Part shown: piece after piece, positions 8,491 through 14,441 of the stretch
Layout of the letters: every line of letters begins with the position of its first letter
Numbering within the stretch: position 1 is the first letter of the stretch
Assembly: GCA_963814985.1 (NCBI GenBank)
Contig: CAWFFV010000032.1
Location: 1-14,441 of the forward strand
Source of the DNA: CAWFFV01 sp963814985
Lineage (GTDB): Bacteria > Chloroflexota > Ktedonobacteria > Ktedonobacterales > Ktedonobacteraceae
Length of the DNA: 14,441 nt
Direction of reading: 5' to 3'
Program-made: the position numbers and the translations under genes
The notes under the pieces: generated by a model
The model's input: the letters and a program-made list of their open reading frames with translations, nothing else
Database searches by the model: none
Told to the model about the DNA's origin: nothing

Positions 8491-9886
8491 TCAATAGAAG
8501 ACATCTTTCACACAATGTGTGGTACACCTCGCGCAAGGCTTTTATCAAGGGGTTGACACGTGGTGCGCTGGGCAATGCGCTGAAAACGCTGCTGGGCATT
8601 CCTTGTGCCCTGCGCAATAGAGTGGCGGATAATTGGCTGCCGACGCTCAAACCGATGTCGATTCGTTGTGGCACGATGGAATATTTGCCACAATATCATT
8701 CTGACGAGCTGAAGCAACAAGTGAGTGTCGAGTGTGAATCTCGGGAAAGAAAAGCCGTTAACGGTACTGTGATTAGTATTGGCGTGGACAATTTTCAGCA
8801 GGAGCAACCACGAACACTTGAGGAGCTTCAGACGTTGGCTCGACAGTATCATCTGTGCAATCCTCATGCAATATTTAGCTGGTCAGTCAAGCTTGATAGT
8901 AACATCTGGACACAGGAGTATCAGGCTGATCAGCATTGGAAGCAGAAGTTTCAAGGAGTTGCACCGATCCATTGGTACCCACAGACAGCGTTTCAAGATG
9001 TGCTTGGTGCTCTTTATCGCCGGCAGAACGGTAATCAGGAGGATGGTCAGGTCTCGTTAGAAAGCATTTATCGTTCTTTTATCCCACCGGAGAGAGTTGA
9101 GAGAATAGCGAGAGCGTGTGCTTTTGAAAAGAAGCAGTCTGACTCCTGCTGATATTGAAGGAACAGTTGGGAATGAGTTGTATCGCTCTTTGCTCAAACA
9201 GAGCCCATACTTCGATCCGTTACAACTTGGCAGCATCGGGTACGACCATATTCGAGCTACTATCACTGGTGCGTTGGAGTTAGATGGTGAGTTGTGTTAT
9301 CGCAGTATAACCAGTAACGATCCTGACATGCCGTTCGTACTCGAAGCTGCGATAGCCTATTGCAAGACGGGCAAACGGCAGCTCTCGAGGACAGCGATGA
9401 ACTTTTCTCCAACATATGACGATCCCTTCCGCAGTCGCAAGCTCGTTGCACCAAATCCTCCCCAGTGAAGCGGTTTTTGGACTACGTGGCTTGCTCGACG
9501 CTTATGGCTTAGTAGAAGAGACATCCGTACTGGTTTTCTTGCACTTGATCTGTCCCAACATCAAGCATCATGAATATAGCAAAACGGAGATCGACCACCT
9601 ACCGTTTAAAGAGGCTCTTGGTAAATTGCTTGACGCTGTATTGACTGAATTGCAACAGCGGCAGGAAGAAGAAGCACTGCAATTAGAAGAGACCGTTCAC
9701 CAGATTATTGCTACGATCTTTAACAAAGTGAAGACGGGAGAGCGATTTATCCTGAGTCAACTGCTGGCCCGGTACAGAGGCACATGCAAGAAAATCCACA
9801 CTATGCAACATGGCTCAAGCGAGTGGATGCGCCTGGACGATTACGGTTCACCGTTGTACATATTTGAACTCGTCATACAACATTGA
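8479..9886 (+). pseudogene. Topo VI B-like GHKL ATPase with transducer domain, 5'-truncated and frameshifted
   Basis: The remnant begins inside the GHKL ATP-binding domain. FPVESIEDIFHT (frame 1, 8480-8515) is followed by WYTSRKAFIKGLTRGALGNA and LKTLLGIP (frame 3), corresponding to the ATP-lid '..SS....TRGAQGNALKTIL' of bacterial Topo VI B-like ATPases. The transducer follows: VNGTVISIGV, then LARQYHLCNPHAIFSWSV, with the hallmark NPHA. Then come VAPIHWYPQTAF, a frameshift near 9130, LGSIGYDHIRATI, DMPFVLEAAIAY, NFSPTYDDPFRSR, a shift near 9460, then VFGLRGLLDAYG, VFLHLICPNIKHHEYSKTE and a charged helical stretch. I recognise this order from related full-length proteins, by memory of the family. 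The N-box and DxGxG segment upstream of 8479 are missing. The Toprim-like part follows in frame 2, so B and A were probably fused or adjacent. Confidence 0.7.
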
Positions 9887-9931
9887 GCCAATCTATCGCA
9901 CTGCCACCGATGAGTACACTCACTATCCCAT

Positions 9932-10444
9932 TTGCATCGCTACCGCCATTTTCAGCTTCCGATACAGCACCTTTCACAGGAGGTACTGGACAAACATTCG
10001 GTGGATAAAATTCTCTACATACAGGAGAGAGAGCTGGAGACGGTGGCGATTGAGAATAACTGGTTATGTCGTATGGATATGGCATTGTTGCATAATCCGC
10101 AAGAGCCTGCCAGATTGCAAGATGTGTTGTTATATTGCCTCTCAAGATGTCAGGTGCCTGTAATAATCTGGTACAATGCTGGCGATACAGCTCGCAACCT
10201 CGTAGAGCAGATGCGCGGCTGGCTGGTAGAACGTCACATAGATACGGAGCGGCTGGTCGATTTGGGGCAACGATCAACGGTGGGACAGGGTAATCCTCTT
10301 GTGACTATGATGCCTGGAGAGCAAGCAGCATGGTTGCGCCAGCGTTTGCATGAACTATCTATTCCCATCAAGACTATTCCGGACAACCTGGAGATTCGTC
10401 ATGACCTGAGCAAGCGTGGAACAGTTAGTTCTAAGGACAATTGA
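9932..10444 (+). pseudogene. Topo VI A/Spo11-like Toprim region, degenerate
   Basis: The readable part has VDKILYIQERELETVAIENN, MDMALLHNPQEPARLQDVLL, VPVIIWYNAGDTARNLVEQM and ERLVDLGQ. This follows the Toprim order of Topo VI A-like proteins: 'KILYIEK(E)G', 'DMAL..G', 'vfvLHDaDpaGynI', 'vIDLG'. The metal-binding DxD is replaced by NAGD, so cleavage activity is unlikely. The preceding stretch, 9740-9930, has stops or poor matches in all three frames, and no clear catalytic-tyrosine winged-helix motif (RQIxY-like) can be read. Whether this was a separate gene or the C-terminal half of the upstream ATPase cannot be decided; no good start or binding site is seen, which favours fusion. The stop TGA at 10442-10444 overlaps the next ATG. 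Confidence 0.5.
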
Positions 10445-10716
10445 TGGAGCATGTGGAAATAGACTTGACCGAACTGTTCCATGATCTTGATCAACAATTG
10501 CAGATGACCGAAACGATGATCAACGAACAAGCAGATGTGGAAGTGAAAGAGCGTCTCTTCATGGATGGGTGCATGGATGCATATGAGATGGTAATAGAAC
10601 AGGTTGCGCAGAAGTATTTTGCGGAAACTGTGCACAACAAAAGTGCAACGCTTCAGCAGTTGATGAGCCATGTTCGTTTCATCGGGCGGCAAGGGCGAGA
10701 AGAGAAACATTCATGA
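10444..10716 (+). CDS. Small acidic helical protein coupled to the Topo VI-like gene
   Basis: The 90-residue product starts MEHVEIDLTELFHDLDQQLQ and is predicted to be mostly helical and acidic in its first half, with a basic end (FIGRQGREEKHS). I do not recognise a family. The ATG shares its A with the upstream stop (TGATG), a usual sign of translational coupling. It has no signal peptide or membrane segment. Unlike its upstream neighbour it is uninterrupted, which may mean selection has kept it or that short genes are hit less often. It is probably an accessory factor of the Topo VI-like system, judged from the coupling only. Confidence 0.6.
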   Translation: MEHVEIDLTELFHDLDQQLQMTETMINEQADVEVKERLFMDGCMDAYEMVIEQVAQKYFAETVHNKSATLQQLMSHVRFIGRQGREEKHS

Positions 10717-10795
10717 GTTACCCTTCTCAGGAGGAGAAGATCCTCGGCTGGCCAGGTAATCCAGTTTGTCCCCAATCTGAAATGATCTCCTATCA

Positions 10796-10824
10796 TGGCA
10801 ATTCGTTCAAAATCAATGTATAGT
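10796..10824 (+). promoter_or_regulatory. Possible promoter of the deaminase gene
   Basis: TATAGT (10819-10824) lies 17 bases downstream of a weak -35-like TGGCAA (10796-10801), about 55 bases before the ATG at 10879. The 162-base gap after the preceding gene makes an independent promoter likely here. The -35 match is poor, so the exact position is uncertain. Confidence 0.3.
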
Positions 10825-10878
10825 GAGAATAAGCAGTCTTGCTTGTAACCGGTGGTGTATTTGAAGGGAATAACGCTT

Positions 10879-11544
10879 ATGCAACGACAGGAACATCAGC
10901 CACCAATGCCACCGCAAGGTTCGATGCATCAACGTCCTGGTCGTTTCTTGTGGGTCATCATGCTCATTCTGGCTGCGCTAGGAGCGATCTACTTCTATCT
11001 GATCCCGTTCCTGGCCTCCTCCGGTGGTAAGAGCAATAGCAGCTCATCCGAAAGATGGTCGGCAGCGCAACAGAGTCAGATTGCCTTTACGCTCGCACAA
11101 AACGTTCAGGGCTATCGACAACGCATCCACGAGGGGCGCAGGATCAATTATGGAGATGCCTATCTGGAAGCGACTGGAATCACGCAGCCGTTCCGGCCTA
11201 AACAGCCATCTGCGGGGATGAATGCACCCAATCCACCACAAAACGATACGCACAGCGAGACCACGCTCAAAGGCTGGGCACTGTATACTCTCCGTAAGAA
11301 TTTGCAAAACCTGCCAGCAGGCGCAGTCATCAATTTGCTCATTTTTACGCAGGTGAAGGTTTGCCCGGATTGCCGCCGCGATATTCAGACCTGGGCAAAA
11401 CAGTTGCAACAGGTTGCGCCCGCAGGGGTGAGCATAAATTTGTACATCTGGCAGCAGACCAATTTCGATATCGATCATCCCGAACAAACGCCGGTAGAAT
11501 CGTTGAACGACGTTGAATTTGCTGTTTCGAGTTCCGCACCGTAG
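10879..11544 (+). CDS. Membrane-anchored protein with a deaminase-type zinc domain
   Basis: The 221-residue protein has a short N-terminal tail with Pro, Gln and Arg (1-22), one strong membrane segment (about 23-46), a Ser/Gly/Lys linker, and a globular domain from about 65 to 200. In that domain H125-S-E127 and C162-P-D-C165 reproduce the zinc and catalytic signature of the cytidine-deaminase fold (HxE then CxxC), each at the start of a helix and with a hydrophobic strand (VINLLIFTQVKV) before CPDC, and another (SINLYIWQQ) after the second helix, as the fold requires. The positive charges before the membrane segment suggest N-inside, domain-outside topology. I chose ATG 10879 because GAAGGGAA (10862-10869) precedes it; an in-frame GTG at 10852 is possible. 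The substrate is unknown; toxin-type deaminases of nucleic acids use similar motifs. A HEAT-like gene follows 42 bases later. Confidence 0.65.
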   Translation: MQRQEHQPPMPPQGSMHQRPGRFLWVIMLILAALGAIYFYLIPFLASSGGKSNSSSSERWSAAQQSQIAFTLAQNVQGYRQRIHEGRRINYGDAYLEATGITQPFRPKQPSAGMNAPNPPQNDTHSETTLKGWALYTLRKNLQNLPAGAVINLLIFTQVKVCPDCRRDIQTWAKQLQQVAPAGVSINLYIWQQTNFDIDHPEQTPVESLNDVEFAVSSSAP

Positions 11545-11586
11545 AATAGAGAAGAACGTCCGATAACCCAGGAAGAGGAGCAACTG

Positions 11587-12384
11587 ATGAGTATCCAACC
11601 ACAAGCGATCGATAATGCCTTTCATACTCTTTATTATGGTGGCCAGGATGAGCAGAAGCGCGTTGCCTTCACACAACGCTGGGGTGGGTTCTCGGACGAA
11701 ACCTTCGCACAAGCTCTGGCCGCTGGCACGCCTGAAGAGAAGACACTGGCCATCTTTGCTCTGGCCAGGAGCGATCGCGCACGTGTGGACGAGCTACTGC
11801 ATGTGTGCCTGAAGAGCAACGAGCCAATGGAGCGCTGGGCAAGTACGCTTGCGCTAGGCGAGCGTCGGGATGAACGAGTGCTTCCCATGCTGGCCATACT
11901 CCTGGACGAATACTTACCTCCGTACATGCACCCCCTGGAGCGTGAGGGTGGACTCTACCACGCCTGGCGTCTGAAAGTCGCCGCTCTGCTGGGTGATTGG
12001 GGACGCCCTGACCAGGCTCCAGTGCTTCGACATGCCCTCGCTCGTGCCTGGGAACTGGAGCAGGCTGAACCTCCTGAGATCAAGCACATCTGGCATTCCT
12101 ACCAGGACGAGCTGGTGTATGCTCTGGGCCGCCTGGAAACCTTCGGCGTGCTCACCGGTCTGACGCTTCCAGAAGAGCGCCAACGGCTGTGGACAGTTCT
12201 TCTGGCCTGTGGCTCGCTCCAGGCTCGCCAACGCTATGGTGATTTACTGACCCAGATTCAGATCAATGAGCAGCTCAGAAGAGAGATCGTACAGGTACTG
12301 GAGCGACGCTTTGGATTGTCTACAGACGAGCAGGCGGAATACGTTGAGGGATCTGTCGATGCATACTTTGAGCGCTTGTCGTAA
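11587..12384 (+). CDS. HEAT-like helical repeat protein
   Basis: The 265-residue product is almost wholly helical, with repeated paired-helix units such as EEKTLAIFALARSDRARVDE, MERWASTLALGERRDERVL and HAWRLKVAALLGDWGRPDQA, each with the alanine-leucine spacing and the 'D/R..L..AL' turn of HEAT/PBS-lyase-like repeats. These are binding scaffolds with no catalytic motif of their own. It has no signal peptide or membrane segment, so it should be cytoplasmic. A strong ribosome binding site, GGAAGAGGAG, lies at 11571-11580, six bases before the ATG. It is 42 bases downstream of the membrane deaminase-like gene, on the same strand and probably in one transcript. HEAT-like proteins occur as immunity partners in polymorphic toxin loci, so it may restrain the deaminase, but if that domain faces outward a cytoplasmic inhibitor is harder to explain. 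Confidence 0.7.
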   Translation: MSIQPQAIDNAFHTLYYGGQDEQKRVAFTQRWGGFSDETFAQALAAGTPEEKTLAIFALARSDRARVDELLHVCLKSNEPMERWASTLALGERRDERVLPMLAILLDEYLPPYMHPLEREGGLYHAWRLKVAALLGDWGRPDQAPVLRHALARAWELEQAEPPEIKHIWHSYQDELVYALGRLETFGVLTGLTLPEERQRLWTVLLACGSLQARQRYGDLLTQIQINEQLRREIVQVLERRFGLSTDEQAEYVEGSVDAYFERLS

Positions 12385-12541
12385 TGGGGTGACCATATCA
12401 TTGATGCTGCGGACAAACCACCTTTCCCGAGCAGAGGTTGAGCAAAGATTTGTACTCCAGCAGAGCGTAGCAAAAGGGTTTGCCCACAGCACGAGAAATT
12501 CTTCTCAAACATGACATGCAAGCCTTCGAGAGCGAATCCTA

Positions 12542-13015
12542 TCAAGGGCGCTTTGTGGGCGATTCTTCAGTAATTTCCAGAGGCAGACTGGCGAACCATT
12601 CCTTCATCGCTTCATTGAGACGATCGTCTCTCCAGCGATACCACGCTTGCACCCATTTCTCACCAACGCCAGATAAGACATCCTTAAATCGTCTGAATGC
12701 GCCTTTCCCCATTAATGCAATGAAGAGTTTTTCAGCAACCAGTTCGTTTTTCGGAGCGACGATTTGAGTGACAAAATCTTCCATCCACCGATACGCCTCA
12801 TGTGAAGTGATTCTTTCAATGGGAAGATAAATATCACTACTCTCGATTTCCTCCAACAGCTTTTCCCTCTCGTCAGAAACATCGTCATACTCTGAAAAGC
12901 AAGCCACTTCGCCAGTTTGTGTATTCAAATAATAAGAATGCTCCATGCTTGAATCTTCCATTGCCAACTCAACCATATCTTGGTCAATGTATTTTCCGTT
13001 AGGAAGTTTCAACAT
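12542..13015 (-). CDS. UPF0158 family protein
   Basis: The 157-residue protein matches UPF0158 (PF03682) along most of its length: MSYYLDTETG-like HSYYLNTQTGEVACF, an acidic segment (EYDDVSDEREKLLEEIESS), LPIERITSHEAYRWMEDFV, and the family signature MGKGAFRRFKDVLSGVGEKW followed by YRWRDDRLNEAMKEWFASL. The function of the family is not known. ATG at 13013-13015 has AAAGGAGAT a suitable distance upstream (minus strand, about 13024-13032), so the start is well supported. It is convergent with the HEAT-like gene; 157 bases separate the two stops, and I see no clear gene in that gap. A long inverted repeat lies 60 bases upstream of its start. It is uninterrupted. Confidence 0.85.
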   Translation of the reverse strand: MLKLPNGKYIDQDMVELAMEDSSMEHSYYLNTQTGEVACFSEYDDVSDEREKLLEEIESSDIYLPIERITSHEAYRWMEDFVTQIVAPKNELVAEKLFIALMGKGAFRRFKDVLSGVGEKWVQAWYRWRDDRLNEAMKEWFASLPLEITEESPTKRP

Positions 13016-13075
13016 CCTGGCTGATCTCCTTTACTTTCTATTCTTTTGGTTATGTATGAAGCGATTCTATCATAA

Positions 13076-13136
13076 GTTTTTTGCCTGTTGGTAGCTCTGT
13101 TTGTGACACGGGCAGAGCTACCAATAGACAAAAAAC
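13076..13136. repeat. 61-base inverted repeat upstream of UPF0158
   Basis: TTGGTAGCTCTG (13088-13099) pairs perfectly with CAGAGCTACCAA (13113-13124), with a 13-base loop. Beyond a four-base mismatched gap, the outer GTTTTTTG (13076-13083) pairs with CAAAAAAC (13129-13136). The T-run comes first and the A-run last on both strands, opposite to a normal intrinsic terminator (stem then T-run). It may still act as a terminator or leader hairpin, or be a DNA-level protein or recombination site. It sits 14 bases after the stop of the membrane gene and in the leader of UPF0158. Confidence 0.8.
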
Positions 13137-13150
13137 GAGAAACGGCGTGG

Positions 13151-14122
13151 TCAGGTGACATCTGGTATGTATTGATGCCGTTCTGACCCAGCATTTTCTT
13201 CTGGTTCGACTCCATCCTGCTTCTCATCCCCCAACACCGTCTCATGTTCCCTGAGCCACTGATTACACGTCAGTCGATGCGCATGTGCTCGTTTCGCTAA
13301 TGCCCTCCCTGAAATCCTTTCGCCTTCACTCAAGAGTTCTTGATATGCGCGTTCCAGTCGGGTTTCTAGAGATTCCTGAACTGTCTCGTTCACTTGCTCT
13401 TCCTGCCTCTTCTCTTCACCTGCTTCAAGCAATGGAACAGGTTGTTCCTCCTTCTCTTCGGTAATCGTCGTCTCACCTTTTTGGGCAAGAGCTTTGACAA
13501 TTTGAGCCAGCGCTTCCGGTGATAGTTGTGCCAGAAGTGCCTGTACTTCGTCATTGGAGATCTGCTCTGGTACTTGTCCTTGTTGGGATACCGACTGAGT
13601 GGTTGAACCATGTTCCGTCTGCCCATACAGTTCCTTGAAGGAGACATCTTTCAGCCGACTCATCATAACAAAGCCGACCACGGCAACGGATCGTAGCGTC
13701 GTCAAGATTTTGACATCGAATCCGACCTGTGTCATGGCGCTGGCGATAGAGGTATGAAGCGCGTGACTGAATGTATCTACGTTGGTAATGGTTCCTGCAA
13801 CGATGGCAAGCAAGAGTGTTAAGAGACCATAGAAGATGGCTTTTACCCAATCTCGCTGCTTGAGACATTGAAAAATGTAGTAAAATGTGACTCCTAAACT
13901 GCTATCAATGGCAAGCGCTTGCGCCCATGCCCACGCGTTTGCCAGGTCCACATTATTCCCAATGACATTGCCATCCGTCAGAAAGTTGGCGGTGCTCACA
14001 ACAAGTCCAGCTGCCAGGAGCAACTCGGATGTTTTGGCAGTAAACGTAAAGAGAAATTTGATACACTCCTCGTACCAATGCAGTGATGCAAACGCCTGGA
14101 TGCGGTTTTCAGTTCTTCTCAT
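13151..14122 (-). CDS. Four-helix membrane protein with C-terminal HTH-like segment
   Basis: The 323-residue product has four likely membrane helices at about 32-48, 62-84, 94-112 and 139-154 (LLLAAGLVVSTANFL; ALAIDSSLGVTFYYIF; AIFYGLLTLLLAIVAG; SVAVVGFVMM). A long polar, Glu/Gln-rich cytoplasmic linker follows (165-250), then a helical end at about 254-293 reading ERISGRALAKRAHAHRL, like a helix-turn-helix recognition unit. Membrane domain plus C-terminal HTH is the layout of the SpdB/DUF2637 proteins of actinobacterial plasmids, but I cannot claim homology. The ATG (14120-14122) overlaps the end of the small upstream gene by 14 bases, so the two are co-translated. Function unknown; a plasmid or integrative-element origin is plausible. 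Uninterrupted. Confidence 0.7.
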   Translation of the reverse strand: MRRTENRIQAFASLHWYEECIKFLFTFTAKTSELLLAAGLVVSTANFLTDGNVIGNNVDLANAWAWAQALAIDSSLGVTFYYIFQCLKQRDWVKAIFYGLLTLLLAIVAGTITNVDTFSHALHTSIASAMTQVGFDVKILTTLRSVAVVGFVMMSRLKDVSFKELYGQTEHGSTTQSVSQQGQVPEQISNDEVQALLAQLSPEALAQIVKALAQKGETTITEEKEEQPVPLLEAGEEKRQEEQVNETVQESLETRLERAYQELLSEGERISGRALAKRAHAHRLTCNQWLREHETVLGDEKQDGVEPEENAGSERHQYIPDVT

Positions 14123-14381
14123 CTCTCAAACTCTCTCTCAATGAATATAGATGCACATGGAAGAGGAGAAGAACCCTGATAAAGAGGGAGGCCTTCCAAC
14201 GTCTCAAGTGTACTTGTCCGTTTGCAGAAAAGAGAAGGCGCATGTACTTATCTTTTTGTGATACTCTTTCCTTGGTGTCCCAATCGGCCTCTGAAGCGTG
14301 TGGAGGGATGACATCTTTGACATCTCTTTTGACATCTACACCGACAGACGGAGGCATATTTTGGTTGATCTGGATAGACAT
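14109..14381 (-). CDS. Small protein of unknown function upstream of the membrane gene
   Basis: The 90-residue product starts MSIQINQNMPPSVGVDVKRD and has a hydrophilic first half with many Asp, Lys and Glu, then a basic, partly hydrophobic end (LHLRRWKASLFIRVLLLFHV-like segment at about 58-78). The end could be one amphipathic or weakly membrane-bound helix. I recognise no family. The ATG (14379-14381) follows AAGGG at a normal distance on the minus strand. It overlaps the start of the four-helix membrane gene by 14 bases, so they form an operon. Its own promoter is not clear in the 60 bases left before the window edge, although TATAAC (minus strand, near 14413-14418) may be a -10 box. Confidence 0.5.
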   Translation of the reverse strand: MSIQINQNMPPSVGVDVKRDVKDVIPPHASEADWDTKERVSQKDKYMRLLFSANGQVHLRRWKASLFIRVLLLFHVHLYSLRESLRDEKN

Positions 14382-14441
14382 GCGCCCTTGATTTTGAGCT
14401 TGCAGTAGACGTATGTTATACAGGATGGATAGCAGGAGGCG

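Noticed and set aside
9873..10277. Minus-strand frame of 134 residues opposite the Toprim-like region
   Set aside because: No recognisable motif, while the plus strand carries Toprim-like segments; judged a shadow.
12385..12541. Remnant gene between the HEAT-like gene and UPF0158
   Set aside because: A short plus-strand frame (LSRAEVEQRFVLQQSVAKGF) looks somewhat protein-like but is too short and has no family match.
13009..13245. Minus-strand 78-residue frame across the inverted repeat
   Set aside because: It overlaps the end of the membrane gene and the hairpin, and has no motif or binding site.

Overview
The window reads like accessory DNA from a Ktedonobacterales-type bacterium (Chloroflexota). 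The clues are a STAND-type protein tail built of 40-residue TPRs with 'QQALQI..EFNDR' repeats, 'MTTFTANTYVIDT'-type methyltransferases, a large BTAD regulator, and lasso-peptide genes in mid-GC DNA. This placement is an inference from protein style; no rRNA or other phylogenetic marker is present.

The window has two halves of different quality. Positions 1 to about 10440 hold recognisable genes that are nearly all broken by frameshifts. In order these are: a 5'-partial TPR protein (1-1718); an empty stretch with one direct repeat (1719-2251); two unrelated SAM-dependent methyltransferases (2252-3201, 3348-4278); a BTAD/TPR transcriptional regulator whose remains reach 6678; on the opposite strand, a remnant lasso-peptide cluster in the order C, B1, B2 (about 8490 down to 6702), of which only B1 (7320-7595) is intact; and, head to head with the truncated C gene, a 5'-truncated, multiply frameshifted Topo VI-like locus. 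That locus has a GHKL ATPase/transducer part (about 8479-9886) followed by a Toprim-like part (9932-10444). The two truncated genes meet within about ten bases near 8478, which marks a recombination breakpoint.

Positions 10444-14381 hold uninterrupted genes with good ribosome binding sites. They are: a 90-residue acidic protein whose start overlaps the Topo VI-like stop; a membrane-anchored protein with a cytidine-deaminase-type zinc signature (HSE plus CPDC); a HEAT-like helical repeat protein just downstream of it; and, on the minus strand, a UPF0158 protein, a four-helix membrane protein with a C-terminal HTH-like segment, and a small protein overlapping the start of that membrane protein. 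A 61-base inverted repeat lies between the membrane gene and UPF0158.

The most interesting candidates are the membrane-tethered deaminase with its HEAT-repeat neighbour, which may be a toxin/immunity-like or signalling pair, and the decayed fused Topo VI B/A-like gene with its small coupled partner. The dense frameshifts on the left may be real gene decay or assembly indels. Clustering on the left and the clean right side favour decay, but only reads or close relatives can decide.
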